Shown here: piece after piece, positions 16,704-25,877 of the stretch
How the letters are laid out: every line of letters starts with the position of its first letter
Numbering within the stretch: the stretch's first letter is position 1
Assembly (NCBI RefSeq): GCF_002979435.1
Contig: NZ_PCOV01000003.1
Location: 186,001 to 250,000, forward strand
Length of the DNA stretch: 64,000 nt
Direction: 5' to 3'
Source of the DNA: Microbacterium sp. MYb66
Lineage (GTDB): Bacteria; Actinomycetota; Actinomycetes; Actinomycetales; Microbacteriaceae
Made by a program: the position numbers and the translations under genes
Notes under the pieces: generated by a model
What the model saw: the letters and a program-made list of their open reading frames with translations, nothing else
Database searches by the model: none
Told to the model about the DNA's origin: nothing

Positions 16704-18701
16704 TCATGTCCCGGGGACTGCTCGCACCGGGTCCGCCGGCATGTACTTCTCGAACCACATGCCGGCTCTGGTGAGGAAGTCGGTGACCGCGGGGTACAGG
16801 CGCACCCCGTGTCCCTCCTGCGGATAGATCACCAGCGTCGAAGGGACGCCGTGGTACGTCAGGGCTCGGTGGAACTCCTCCGCCTGCGCGGGTGGTGTGC
16901 AGAGGTCGAGTGCACCGGCGACGTTGAGACACGGAGTGCGCACGCCGGCCGCGTTGAGCGCCGGGCTGCGCGTGTGGGCGTGCGAGCCGGGGCTCTCGAG
17001 ATCCGCCAGGAGGAAGATGTCCCGCAGGACCCCGATGTTGCTCGTGAGCGTCTGGCTGTACCAGTCGGTCACCGGGGACATCGGCACGGCAGCCGCGAAG
17101 ATGCTGTCCCTGGTGACGAGCCAGGACGACATGAAACCGCCGTAGCTTCCTCCGATGAGGCCGATGCGATTCTCGTCGGCGATGCCGCGCTCGACCATCG
17201 CTGCGACGCCGGCGAGGAGGTCTTCGGCGTCGCCTCCGCCCATGTCGCCCACGACCATCGCGGCGAACTCGCGCCCTCGCCCACTGCTTCCTCGGGGGTT
17301 GGGGCTGAGGACGGCGTAGCCGCGCGAGACGAGCAGAGAGACATAGGGATACGACATGGCCCACGTCGGGCGGAACGCCCAGACGGGCCCGCCGTGGATG
17401 TGCATCACGAGCGGGAACGGTCCTTCGCCCTCGGGAAGGCACAGGATGCCGTCGATCTCCAGGCCGTCCGGTGCATCCCAGTGCACGACCTGCGCGGATC
17501 CGATCTTCGAGCGGAGGTAGGTGGTCCCGTCGTGATCGATGGCGACGAGAGTCACGCTCTCTTCGCGGAACGTGCGAACGATCCGCTGCGGGACGTCGTA
17601 GGCCTCCTGGATGCTGAGCACCGAGTCGTCCGACAGCACGACACCCGCGGGGTAGAGCACGGAGCCTCCGAGGCTTCCCGTCGTCGTCACCAGCTCGGTG
17701 CACTGCGCGCGAGTGACATCGACGACCCCGGCGATCGACTCCACCCGCCGCACGCCGAAGCAGCCGATGCGGTCGTCGTCGATCCAGGCGATGTGCGAGA
17801 TGTCGCCGTCGAGCGCCGGGACCTCGACGACCTCTGCGTTCTGCGCATCGATCACCACGAGCGCCCCCGCGAGGAGGCCGCGATCGCTGCTGATGCCCTC
17901 GATCACAGCGACCCGCGTCCCGTCGGGAGAGCCGGTGGGGAGTGCGAGCTGCACGTCGCTGCGGTACACCTCCGTCGTCGCTCCGGTCTCGACCTGGATG
18001 AGCTGCATCGGCGCGTGGTACCACTCGTCCTCCTCGGGGCCCGGTGATGCGATCGCCACGAGGCGATCGGGGCTGCACCAGTCCGCCTCCCACACGTTCT
18101 GCTCCGTGGGCACCCGGTGCGTCGCGCCGGTGTCGAGCGAGTGCACCCAGACGCTCCGCCCGGGAGCGCGCTCGTCGGAGGAGACGACCCGGGGCAGCCA
18201 CGCGGCCGGAGCGGCATCCGCCGGCGAAGCCGTCGTCCCGGATCCCTGCATGACACCGCGGTCGGCCCCCGGGTCGGCCACGCCCATCAGCAGACGACGC
18301 GAATCGGGAGACCACCGCAGGTACTCGACGCTGCCCGGCACCGGCGGCACAGCAGTCGGCTCGCCAGCCCCGTCGTCGAGGTAGGCCTGGAACAGGCCGC
18401 GGCCGTCGCGATCCGAGAGGAATGCGAGGGTCTCTCCGTTCGGCGAGTATGCGGGCGAGAGCGACGACCCCTCCCCGGGGTGACGCTCGACGAGGGAGCC
18501 GTCCTCGACAACGAAGATGCCGGTGCGCGGGGGTGCATCCAGCGACTCGAGGACGACGCCGCACGCGGCCACCCGCTCTCCGTCCGCTGAGGCGGTCAGT
18601 TCGCGCAGGGCGCTGGGGCGTCCGAAGGCGGGTTCGTGCGCGCGCCGCAGATGCTCTTCGACGGCGGCGTACTCCGGGGTTCCGCGCAGGTCGTTCCTCA
18701 T
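16704..18701 (-). CDS. S9 family serine peptidase (acylaminoacyl-peptidase-like)
   Basis: A 665-residue prolyl-oligopeptidase-family enzyme of the acylaminoacyl/dipeptidyl peptidase type. A beta-propeller region occupies about residues 30-400, and the alpha/beta hydrolase domain follows. The triad is visible: Ser519 in GGSYGGF, Asp599 in AGALDLCTPP and His631 in PQEGHGVRL. The oxyanion segment HGGPVWAF is at 436-443. There is no signal peptide. The ATG at 18701 overlaps the stop of the upstream small gene, and these two genes plus the alpha/beta hydrolase form one operon divergent from a GntR regulator. Confidence 0.9.
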   Translation of the reverse strand: MRNDLRGTPEYAAVEEHLRRAHEPAFGRPSALRELTASADGERVAACGVVLESLDAPPRTGIFVVEDGSLVERHPGEGSSLSPAYSPNGETLAFLSDRDGRGLFQAYLDDGAGEPTAVPPVPGSVEYLRWSPDSRRLLMGVADPGADRGVMQGSGTTASPADAAPAAWLPRVVSSDERAPGRSVWVHSLDTGATHRVPTEQNVWEADWCSPDRLVAIASPGPEEDEWYHAPMQLIQVETGATTEVYRSDVQLALPTGSPDGTRVAVIEGISSDRGLLAGALVVIDAQNAEVVEVPALDGDISHIAWIDDDRIGCFGVRRVESIAGVVDVTRAQCTELVTTTGSLGGSVLYPAGVVLSDDSVLSIQEAYDVPQRIVRTFREESVTLVAIDHDGTTYLRSKIGSAQVVHWDAPDGLEIDGILCLPEGEGPFPLVMHIHGGPVWAFRPTWAMSYPYVSLLVSRGYAVLSPNPRGSSGRGREFAAMVVGDMGGGDAEDLLAGVAAMVERGIADENRIGLIGGSYGGFMSSWLVTRDSIFAAAVPMSPVTDWYSQTLTSNIGVLRDIFLLADLESPGSHAHTRSPALNAAGVRTPCLNVAGALDLCTPPAQAEEFHRALTYHGVPSTLVIYPQEGHGVRLYPAVTDFLTRAGMWFEKYMPADPVRAVPGT

Positions 18702-19129
18702 CGGTTCTCCTTGATTCGGGTGGGTCGTGGTTCGGGAAGGGTGGTCTCCACCGCGCCGATCCGCTGGGCGGTGGAACGGGCAGGAGCGATGCGCTCGAGC
18801 ACGTCGAGATCACCATCGGGGCGCAGGGGCAGGATCACGTCCTCGCCGCGACGCCGCGCATGCAGGGCGTCGAGCACCTCGGGCCACTCCCCGACGAAGG
18901 TCACGTCGGCGTGCGGAGGATCTCCGACGTCGATGCACACACCGCGGTGCGGATCGAAGATCATCTGCCAGCGCACGTCGTCGCCGTCGTCCGGCCCGTC
19001 GGTCAGGACGAACGACAGGGCGTAGGGGCGATCGAGGTCACGACAGGCGAGGGCGACCGACACGGACGCGTCGAGTCTCCACCGCATGATCGCGATGTGC
19101 TCCGCCGACATGAACACCGGGGCACTCAT
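18698..19129 (-). CDS. Hypothetical protein, possibly SCP2-like fold
   Basis: A 143-residue protein of unrecognised function. The strand pattern, with ADVTFVGEWPEVLDAL followed by a basic loop and DGDLDVLERIAPA, loosely recalls SCP2-type lipid-binding proteins; this is a weak resemblance, not a family call. The ATG at 19129 is the first plausible start after the upstream gene's stop; a second ATG six codons in is possible. It is coupled to the S9 peptidase by an ATGA overlap, so its role is probably tied to that enzyme's substrate. Confidence 0.6.
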   Translation of the reverse strand: MSAPVFMSAEHIAIMRWRLDASVSVALACRDLDRPYALSFVLTDGPDDGDDVRWQMIFDPHRGVCIDVGDPPHADVTFVGEWPEVLDALHARRRGEDVILPLRPDGDLDVLERIAPARSTAQRIGAVETTLPEPRPTRIKENR

Positions 19130-19149
19130 CGCGCCGCGCCCACGGCCAT

Positions 19150-19971
19150 CTACCGCGTGGTCCCGGATGTCGCGGCCGCCTGCCTCGTCACCTGACGGAT
19201 GACGTCGAGGGACTCGGCGGCGTGATCGAGGTGCACGGCGTGCGTCGATCCGGGCCACCGCAGCAGAGGAGCGCCCAGCGCGTCGGCGAGGCGTTCGTGC
19301 GCCCGCATGACCGCGGCCAAGGACTCGTCTTCCTCGGGGTAGTCGGCGCTCACGACGGCCGCCGGGATGCCATGGGGCAGGTCGCTTGCGTCGAACGCCG
19401 CCGCGAGGTCGCCCAGCCCCCGTGCCGCCTCCGCGAGCTCGCCCATGTCGACCGCCACGATGCTGCGCAGCGCCGCGGCCTGCTCGTCTCCCAGCCCCAG
19501 CGCCTGGATCAGCTGCTCCGCCTGGGTCGCCCGCGCCTCCATCCCCGCCCGCCGCGCCTCCGGATCCGTCTCCACGGCGGCCAGGGCGCGGACGGCCTCC
19601 TCCGTTCGGCCTGCCGCGGTCGCGTCGTTGATCGGGGTGACGTCGAGGAGCACGAGGCCGGCGACATCGTCGGGGAAGTCGCGGGCGAGCAGCAGCGCCA
19701 CCGCGCCGCCGAGGCTCTGGCCGACGATGACGACCGGACCCATGCCCAGTTCCTGCACCAGGGAGTGCAGGTGCGCGGAGGCTTCGGCGAGGGTGCCTTT
19801 CTGGGTCGAGGTGCCGGTGCCGGGCCGGTCGTGCACGATCACTCGCGCTCCCGGATCGTCGATGAGACCCTCGATGAATCCCGGGTAGAAGCCTGTCGCG
19901 CTGACGTGGCCGCCGGGGAGCAGCAGCACCGGCTGCCCGCTGGATCCGTGAATCTGAACACCTTCGTGCAT
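19150..19971 (-). CDS. Alpha/beta hydrolase
   Basis: A 273-residue cytoplasmic alpha/beta-fold hydrolase. The oxyanion region LLLPGGH is near residues 16-22, RPGTGTS near 49-55, and the nucleophile elbow GQSLGG gives Ser86. The C-terminal STHAVHLDH supplies the catalytic His. It could be an esterase, amidase or peptidase. It heads the operon with the small unknown protein and the S9 peptidase. Confidence 0.85.
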   Translation of the reverse strand: MHEGVQIHGSSGQPVLLLPGGHVSATGFYPGFIEGLIDDPGARVIVHDRPGTGTSTQKGTLAEASAHLHSLVQELGMGPVVIVGQSLGGAVALLLARDFPDDVAGLVLLDVTPINDATAAGRTEEAVRALAAVETDPEARRAGMEARATQAEQLIQALGLGDEQAAALRSIVAVDMGELAEAARGLGDLAAAFDASDLPHGIPAAVVSADYPEEDESLAAVMRAHERLADALGAPLLRWPGSTHAVHLDHAAESLDVIRQVTRQAAATSGTTR

Positions 19972-20052
19972 GCTGCACTCCTTCGTCGAGTCGAGCCGGA
20001 TTCACCCGGGAGCACGGGTTGCGTCATATTGAGGAGCAATCCATACTTGGTT

Positions 20053-20063
20053 TTGTTGAACAA
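20053..20063. promoter_or_regulatory. FadR/GntR-type operator candidate
   Basis: TTGTTGAACAA is a perfect odd palindrome with the GT-N3-AC core typical of FCD-type GntR regulators. It lies 15 bases before the GntR start and about 80 bases before the divergent hydrolase start, so it is placed to control both. Confidence 0.6.
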
Positions 20064-20078
20064 TAAAGGGGATGGTTG

Positions 20079-20777
20079 ATGAGCGCAATGGTCGATCGAG
20101 GATCGGACGCCGCCGACTCCGCGCCGGGTCGTGTCGCTGCACAGCTGCGCGAGGAGCTCCTCGACGGCATCCATCCGGTGGGCACGCGACTCCGCGAGGA
20201 AGAGTTGGCTGCGCGCTTCGACGTCGCCCGCCACACCGTCCGTTCTGCACTGCGCAGCCTCGTCGACGCGCGGCTCGTCAGCCATGAGCGCAACCGAGGC
20301 GTGGTCGTCGCACCGCTGGACCGGCAACGCATCGACGAGGTGTTCGACTACCGCAAGGTGCTCGAGCTCGGCGCGCTGCGGATCGCCCTCGACAACTCCG
20401 TCGACCTGTCCTCGGTGGAGGATCGCGTGGAGCAGCTGGAAGCCTTGGCCGGCCGGTCCACTCCTGCCGCGTGGCATGAGCTCACTCTTGTTCACAGCGC
20501 CATCCACGAAGCGATCGTCGCGCTGTCGGGGAACTCCCTCCTCGTCGACAGCTACCGACGCTGCGAAGACGAGGTTCGTCTGCTCCTCACCTTCGTACGT
20601 CCCGATTTCGACGCGGCATCGATGGCGATGAAGCACAGAGCCCTCTTCGAGAGCCTGCGACGAGGGGGAGACGAAGCGATCGAGGCGCTGACATCCGACA
20701 TCGATGACACCGGTCGAGCCGCCGTCCTGCACAGTCTCACGCGTCTCGAGGACGCCGCCCGTCTGCTCGGACGCTGA
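20079..20777 (+). CDS. GntR family transcriptional regulator (FCD domain)
   Basis: A 232-residue regulator. The N-terminal winged HTH (about residues 15-75) includes GTRLREEELAARF and RHTVRSALRSLVDARLV. The C-terminal all-helical FCD ligand domain begins near FDYRKVLELGALRIA and contains the metal-site-like HSAIHEAIV. The ATG at 20079 has AAAGGGG six bases upstream; a TTG just before it is a less likely start. Divergent placement suggests it controls the hydrolase-peptidase operon and itself. The ligand is probably a small organic acid, as usual for FCD proteins. Confidence 0.88.
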   Translation: MSAMVDRGSDAADSAPGRVAAQLREELLDGIHPVGTRLREEELAARFDVARHTVRSALRSLVDARLVSHERNRGVVVAPLDRQRIDEVFDYRKVLELGALRIALDNSVDLSSVEDRVEQLEALAGRSTPAAWHELTLVHSAIHEAIVALSGNSLLVDSYRRCEDEVRLLLTFVRPDFDAASMAMKHRALFESLRRGGDEAIEALTSDIDDTGRAAVLHSLTRLEDAARLLGR

Positions 20778-20789
20778 ATCACGGACCGG

Positions 20790-21539
20790 TCAGACGAGGG
20801 GGCGGGCGGTCGACCGGTCAGAGCGTTCCGCTCTCGCCGACGAACGGCGCTGCGCGTCGAATCCTCGTCGCGTCGCGGCGATGAACTCCTCGGCGGCAGC
20901 CGGCGGAGACTTCGCCTGCAGGACGCCGGAGGTGGATCCGGTTCCCTGAGCGCCGGCTCGCATGATCGCGAAGGCGTCGTCCGGGCTGGACACGCCGCCG
21001 GCGTGCATCATCAGAATGCCGGGTGCGTGCTCGGCCACCTTCCGGTCGATCTCGGGGATCCACGGACGTTCCGTGCTCTCGGTGCTGCCGATCAGATTCG
21101 GGGGTTCGTAGAGCACGATCGTCGGCGCGAGATCGACCAGACCCATCACGGACTCGTCGTCGCCGGCGCACACCATGGTCATCAGACCGTTCTCGTGAGC
21201 GCGACGGATCGCGCGTGCCAGCGCATCGGGTGCGAGCGGACTGGCGTCGTGGTTCAGCATCACGCCATGAGCGCCCGCATCCGCGAGCGCCTCGGGCAGC
21301 ACTCGAGCGACGCTCTTGCCGGGCTCTTCGTCGTCGACACCCTGCGCGAAGACGAAGACGCCGGGGACGGCAGTGCGCACCGGGGCGATCAGCGCGGTGG
21401 GGACGGTCAGGATGACCGAGACGCCGTGACGCTCACCGGCGGATGCGGCGGCCTCGGCCACCGAGACGATCTCCGGTAGCCGGAGCAGGTTCTTCGGCCC
21501 GATCTCGAAGAAGGGGGAACGCAATGTGCGACCGTTCAC
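20790..21539 (-). CDS. Archaeal-type triose-phosphate isomerase paralogue
   Basis: A 249-residue TIM-barrel protein resembling the short archaeal branch of triose-phosphate isomerase rather than bacterial TpiA. Catalytic equivalents are visible: Lys16 in GPKNLL, His97 in GVMLNHD and Glu145 in YEPPNLIGS, with MMHAGGVSSPDD near the phosphate site. Its GTG start overlaps the deoR stop as GTGA, so it is coupled to the regulator of the sugar operon. A TIM-family enzyme in a sugar cluster usually isomerises another short phosphorylated ketose, as EryH/LerI do for erythrulose phosphates; that role here is inference. Confidence 0.8.
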   Translation of the reverse strand: MNGRTLRSPFFEIGPKNLLRLPEIVSVAEAAASAGERHGVSVILTVPTALIAPVRTAVPGVFVFAQGVDDEEPGKSVARVLPEALADAGAHGVMLNHDASPLAPDALARAIRRAHENGLMTMVCAGDDESVMGLVDLAPTIVLYEPPNLIGSTESTERPWIPEIDRKVAEHAPGILMMHAGGVSSPDDAFAIMRAGAQGTGSTSGVLQAKSPPAAAEEFIAATRRGFDAQRRSSARAERSDRSTARPLV

Positions 21540-22315
21540 TGAGGCGGCTCCACGATCACCACATTCACGGCGGCGGGCATGCCGGCCAGTGCCTCGTGGT
21601 CGGAATCGGTGACGAGCACGTCGATGTCGTCGACCGCGGCGACGCGCGACATCAGAACCCGGCCGAGCTTGGAGTGGTCGGCGACGAGGATGACACGATC
21701 GGATCGGTCCAGGGCCAGGCGCTTGCCGGCGCTCTCGTCCGGGTCGTAGTCCGTCAGTCCGCGGGTGGGGTGCACGCCGCTGATGCCCATGACGTAGGAG
21801 TCGACGTTGTAGTGGCGCAGATCGTCGGACATCGTGGAGCTCGTCGTGAGCATCTCCGATGACTTCACCCGACCACCGAGCATGAAGATCTCGATGCTCG
21901 GCTCCTGCGCCAGTTCCGAGACCACCAGGATGCTGCGGGTGAGGACGGTGAGCCGCTTTCCCGTGCCGCGCAGTGCGTGGGCGACGGCGAGGGCGGTGCT
22001 GCCGCCGTCGATGAAGACGACCTCGTCGTCGACGAGCAGATCGGCCACGGCGCGGCCGATATGGGCCTTGGTCTCGTGGGCGGCCTGCGCGCGGGTGGAC
22101 AGCGCGGGCTCACGGCTCTTCGCATCCAGCAGCAGGGCGCGCCCTCCGACGAGACGGCGGACGATCCCCTCCTCTTCGAGCGTGCCGAGGTCGCGACGGA
22201 TCGTCATCTCCGAGACGCCGAAGTGGACGGCCAGACTCTGGATGTCCACCTCCGCCGTCTCGCTCATCAGCGATTCGATCTCCACGCGTCTGCGCTGCGG
22301 AGTGATTCCGCTCAT
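21536..22315 (-). CDS. DeoR family transcriptional regulator
   Basis: A 259-residue DeoR regulator: N-terminal HTH (about residues 24-52, with FGVSEMTIRRDL) and a C-terminal sugar-phosphate-sensing DeoR domain with FIDGGSTALAVAHAL and VADHSKLGR. The ATG at 22315 was chosen because GGAGGG precedes it; the frame is open further, but that extension crosses the likely promoter. It is divergent from the CUT1 importer operon, which it most likely represses until a phosphorylated sugar accumulates. Confidence 0.88.
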   Translation of the reverse strand: MSGITPQRRRVEIESLMSETAEVDIQSLAVHFGVSEMTIRRDLGTLEEEGIVRRLVGGRALLLDAKSREPALSTRAQAAHETKAHIGRAVADLLVDDEVVFIDGGSTALAVAHALRGTGKRLTVLTRSILVVSELAQEPSIEIFMLGGRVKSSEMLTTSSTMSDDLRHYNVDSYVMGISGVHPTRGLTDYDPDESAGKRLALDRSDRVILVADHSKLGRVLMSRVAAVDDIDVLVTDSDHEALAGMPAAVNVVIVEPPQ

Positions 22316-22371
22316 CCCGATCCCTCCGACTCCCACCGGTGTGATCCCGAGGGATCCGCGAATCGAAAATC

Positions 22372-22460
22372 TATCACACCGTGTTACCAATGTGTAAACG
22401 ATTCACATAATTTCCCGAAACTCTTGCGGGCTGAGTGTGAAGCAATTACATTGACGTGAA
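22372..22460. promoter_or_regulatory. Divergent promoter region of deoR and the CUT1 operon
   Basis: Plus strand: TTGCGG at 22424-22429, 17 bases, then TACATT at 22447-22452, a good promoter for the importer operon. Minus strand: a TTTACA -35-like box near 22394-22399 with TGATAG about 16 bases further. Between and over them lie ACACCGTGT (palindrome, 22375-22384 region) and TGTG-N9-CACA (22391-22407), plausible DeoR sites, in a markedly A+T-richer stretch. Confidence 0.5.
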
Positions 22461-22517
22461 ACGCGATCACAGCTTTCCGGTCGTGGATCCCGATCACCGC
22501 CGATACGAAGGACGCCG

Positions 22518-23963
22518 ATGTACCACTCCAATCGCATTGCACCCGGCCGCCGGAAGACCGCTGCTCGCGCAGGGCTCACCGCCGGCGTGGTCACCGTCGT
22601 CGCCCTCACCGTCAGTGGCTGCGGGGGGTCGTCCAGCACCGACGTCGATCCTGAAGCCGCCGACGGCTGGTCCCAGGAGTTCGCCGGCACCGAGCTCAAC
22701 GTCCTGGCCGAGGCGACGCTGAACTCCGAGGTCCTCGCCGAGCTCGCGCCCGAGTTCACCGCGAAGACGGGGATCGAGGTCAACATCGAGACCGCACCCT
22801 TCGCCCAGCTCGTCCAGAGCGTCACGCTCGACTTCTCCACCGCGCAGGGCGACTACGACGTCGTCTCGATCCCCTACGACTATCTCGGCGCATACGCGGG
22901 CAGCGGCTACGTCGAGGAGATCACCCCGCTCATCGAGGCCAACGCCGACCGGGTGGGGGAGGAGTTCGACGAGACCGACATCGTCTCCGGACTCTGGGAG
23001 ACCGCGGCGACGTGGGACGGCAAGTCCTACGGCATGCCGTCCAACAGCGCGGTGACGATGATGCTGTACCGCGCCGACCTGTTCGAGAACGCCGAGGAGA
23101 AGGCCGCGTTCGCCGCCGAGTACGGCTACGAGCTCGCGCCGGCCCAGACGTGGGAGCAGTACAGCGACATCGCGGAGTTCTTCACCCGTGATGCCGGCGA
23201 GACCCTCGCCGGCGAGGTCCTGAGCGAGCCCATGTACGGCGTGACGATGGCCGGCAAGCGGCACGAGGCCGCCGTCTTCGAGTGGATGAACTACGCCGGA
23301 GGCTTCGGGGGCGGTGTGGTGGACGACGAGGGCGAGCTCATCGTCGACAGCGACGCATCGGTCGAGAGCCTGGAGTACATGAAGTCGCTCGGCGAGTTCG
23401 CCCCTCCGGGATTCACCTCCGCCACCTGGGACGAGGTCACCGCCAACCTGCAGCAGGGCATCGCGGCGCAGGCGATCTCCTGGGGTGACACCGCAGGAGC
23501 GATGGAAGACGAGTCTCAGTCGGCCGTGGTCGGCAAGATCGGCTACGGCGACGTGCCGGTCGCGACCGAGGGGGACGAGCACCACGCTCTGCACGGCGCG
23601 TGGACCTACACGGTCAGCACGCAGGCCGTCGACAAGGATGCTGCATACCTCTTCGTCGCCTGGGCGCTGTCCGCGCCGGTGCAGAAGAAGATCGGTGAGA
23701 TGGGCGGAGTGCCCGCGACGCGGTCGGCGTTCGAAGACCCCGAACTCGTCGCCGCACTGCCCTCCTGGCCGCAGCAGCTCGCGAGTCTCGAGAACGCCCT
23801 CGCCCGCCCGCGGAACGCCGAGTGGCCGCAGATGCTCGACCAGCTCGCTCTGCAGGTGTCGACCGCGCTCGTCGGCGACTCGACACCGCAGAAGGCACTC
23901 GACGACGCGCAGTCCGAGATCGAGGGCGTCCTCGGCGACAAGCTCCCGCTGAAGGCGTTCTGA
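22518..23963 (+). CDS. CUT1 ABC transporter sugar-binding lipoprotein
   Basis: A 481-residue extracytoplasmic solute-binding protein of the carbohydrate-uptake family 1 type. The N-terminus is basic, followed by a hydrophobic stretch and the lipobox TVSGC with Cys35 as lipid site. The mature part has the family-typical two-domain layout with conserved tryptophans and ALSAPVQKKIGEMGG in the second lobe. Two inner-membrane permeases follow directly. The ligand is probably a mono- or oligosaccharide or polyol, not readable from sequence. Confidence 0.9.
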   Translation: MYHSNRIAPGRRKTAARAGLTAGVVTVVALTVSGCGGSSSTDVDPEAADGWSQEFAGTELNVLAEATLNSEVLAELAPEFTAKTGIEVNIETAPFAQLVQSVTLDFSTAQGDYDVVSIPYDYLGAYAGSGYVEEITPLIEANADRVGEEFDETDIVSGLWETAATWDGKSYGMPSNSAVTMMLYRADLFENAEEKAAFAAEYGYELAPAQTWEQYSDIAEFFTRDAGETLAGEVLSEPMYGVTMAGKRHEAAVFEWMNYAGGFGGGVVDDEGELIVDSDASVESLEYMKSLGEFAPPGFTSATWDEVTANLQQGIAAQAISWGDTAGAMEDESQSAVVGKIGYGDVPVATEGDEHHALHGAWTYTVSTQAVDKDAAYLFVAWALSAPVQKKIGEMGGVPATRSAFEDPELVAALPSWPQQLASLENALARPRNAEWPQMLDQLALQVSTALVGDSTPQKALDDAQSEIEGVLGDKLPLKAF

Positions 23964-23965
23964 TC

Positions 23966-24925
23966 ATGTCGACCACGACGGAACGACCGCCCGTGAGACC
24001 GCCGCGATCGGAGGGCGGCGCTCGCACCGCCCTCCGATCGCGGGCTCGGAACCGCGTGTTCTGGACGCGGTTCGGCATGCAGGCGCCGAGCCTCATCATC
24101 CTGGCGATCGTGCTGGCCTTCCCTCTGGTCTACAGCGTGGTCCTGAGCTTCCAGTCGTACAGTCCGGTCGATGCCGAGGCCGACGGTCGTTTCATCGGCC
24201 TCGACAACTACATCCGGATGCTGGGCGACGCGCAGTTCGGTCGTGCGGTCCTCGTCACCATCGCGTATGTCGTGCTGGCCGTGGGCATCGAGACGGTGAT
24301 CGGCACGATCCTCGGCGTCGTCCTCTCCCGACTGATCCGCAGCCGTCGCATCGTCACCTCGGCGCTGCTGCTGCCGATGATCGCGACTCCGCTCGTCGTC
24401 GGACTCATGTTCAGCTTCGGTCTCAACCCGCAGTTCGGCTTCATGACCGACTTCCTCCGTGCCCTCGGCCTCGTCGGCGAGGGCGGCGTCCTCGACAGCG
24501 CGGGCGGCGCGTTCGCCGCACTCGTGGTGATGGACGTCTGGGAATGGACGCCGTTCATCGCACTCATGGTGCTCGCCGGTCTCTCGGCTGCTCCGCAGGC
24601 GCAGATCCAGGCGGCCGAGCTCGACGGGTGCAACACGTTCCAGCTCTACTGGCACGTCATGCTCCCGATGGTCCGTCCCGTCCTGATCGTCGCGATCCTG
24701 TTCCGAGCGACCGAGGCCATCCGGCAGTTCGATCAGGTCTACATCCTCACCGGGGGAGGACCGGGATCGGCGACCACGGTCAACGACATCTTCCAGTACC
24801 GCGTCAGCTTCGCCGCCTTCGACATGAGTTACGGCGCGGCCCTCGGTGTCGCCACGTTCGCGGTGGTCGCCACACTCGCCGCCATCCTGTTCCGCTACCT
24901 CAACCGCAAGGGCGTCGACGCATGA
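23966..24925 (+). CDS. CUT1 ABC transporter permease (MalF-like)
   Basis: A 319-residue permease with six predicted membrane helices after a cytoplasmic head. The EAA loop that contacts the ATPase is visible as AAELDGCNTFQLYWHVMLP. The ATG at 23966 is two bases after the preceding stop; a longer frame reading overlaps the binding-protein gene. It pairs with the next permease, whose start overlaps its stop. Confidence 0.9.
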   Translation: MSTTTERPPVRPPRSEGGARTALRSRARNRVFWTRFGMQAPSLIILAIVLAFPLVYSVVLSFQSYSPVDAEADGRFIGLDNYIRMLGDAQFGRAVLVTIAYVVLAVGIETVIGTILGVVLSRLIRSRRIVTSALLLPMIATPLVVGLMFSFGLNPQFGFMTDFLRALGLVGEGGVLDSAGGAFAALVVMDVWEWTPFIALMVLAGLSAAPQAQIQAAELDGCNTFQLYWHVMLPMVRPVLIVAILFRATEAIRQFDQVYILTGGGPGSATTVNDIFQYRVSFAAFDMSYGAALGVATFAVVATLAAILFRYLNRKGVDA

Positions 24926-25827
24926 GCACTTCGACCGTCGTGAACACACGAGCGATCGTGACCCGCAACGCGGGCCGCGGCCGACCCGTGGCACCGTCAC
25001 CGGGGCGCTCCCGCGCCGGCATCATCCAGGTCGTGCTCGGCATCCTCGTGGCCGCATTGATCCTCCTCTACCTGTCGCCGATCATCTGGCTCGTCGTCAC
25101 CTCGTTCAAGGACCGGGTCGACATCTTCTCGTCGGCTCCGAGCCTGTTCTTCACGCCGACGCTCGAGAACTACCGCCAGGCGTTCCTCGAGAAGGGGTTC
25201 ACGGACAACCTTCTGAACTCCACGATCGTCGGGGTCGTCTCGACCGGGATCGCCCTGCTCGTCGGGGTCCCTGCCGCCTACAGCCTCAGCCGGGCGCGCA
25301 AGGGCGAGACGTTCATGATGGCGCTGCTGGCCGCGCGACTCCTGCCGGCGATGGTCCTCGCCGTCCCGCTGTTCGTCCTCGCGTCCTCTCTGGGGGTGCG
25401 CGACTCCTACTTCGCGCTCATCGCCGCGCATCTCACCTTCGCGCTCCCGTTCACGGTCTGGATGATGCGCGGGTTCTTCCTCGCCGTCCCGATCTCGCTC
25501 GATGAGGCCGCTCGCCTCGACGGCTGCGGCGAATGGGGCACATTCCTCCGGGTGATCCTGCCCATCGTGAAGCCAGGACTCGCCTCCACCGGAATCTTCT
25601 GTCTCATCAACTCGTGGAACGAGTTCCTGTTCGCACTGGTGCTGACCGGGCGGCATACGCAGACCCTCCCCGTCGCGATCCCGAGCCTCATCACGCCGAT
25701 CGGAACCTCGTGGGGCCAGGTGGCCGCCGTGGGGACCGTCACGATCCTTCCGGTGCTCATCATCGCCTTCATCGTCCAGAAGCACATCGTGGCCGGCATG
25801 ACCGGCGGGGCGGTGTCGGCAGAATGA
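24922..25827 (+). CDS. CUT1 ABC transporter permease (MalG-like)
   Basis: A 301-residue permease with six helices. The EAA loop reads DEAARLDGCGEWGTFLRVILP, and the C-terminal half has the MalG-type LINSWNEFLFALVLT. The ATG overlaps the previous stop (ATGA). No CUT1 ATPase gene follows; such importers often share a distant MsmK/UgpC-type ATPase, so one encoded elsewhere in the genome is expected. Confidence 0.9.
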   Translation: MSTSTVVNTRAIVTRNAGRGRPVAPSPGRSRAGIIQVVLGILVAALILLYLSPIIWLVVTSFKDRVDIFSSAPSLFFTPTLENYRQAFLEKGFTDNLLNSTIVGVVSTGIALLVGVPAAYSLSRARKGETFMMALLAARLLPAMVLAVPLFVLASSLGVRDSYFALIAAHLTFALPFTVWMMRGFFLAVPISLDEAARLDGCGEWGTFLRVILPIVKPGLASTGIFCLINSWNEFLFALVLTGRHTQTLPVAIPSLITPIGTSWGQVAAVGTVTILPVLIIAFIVQKHIVAGMTGGAVSAE

Positions 25828-25877
25828 CCAGCTCCTCGATCTCATCCCCGTCCGTCTCGTCAGCAAGGAACAGCCAG

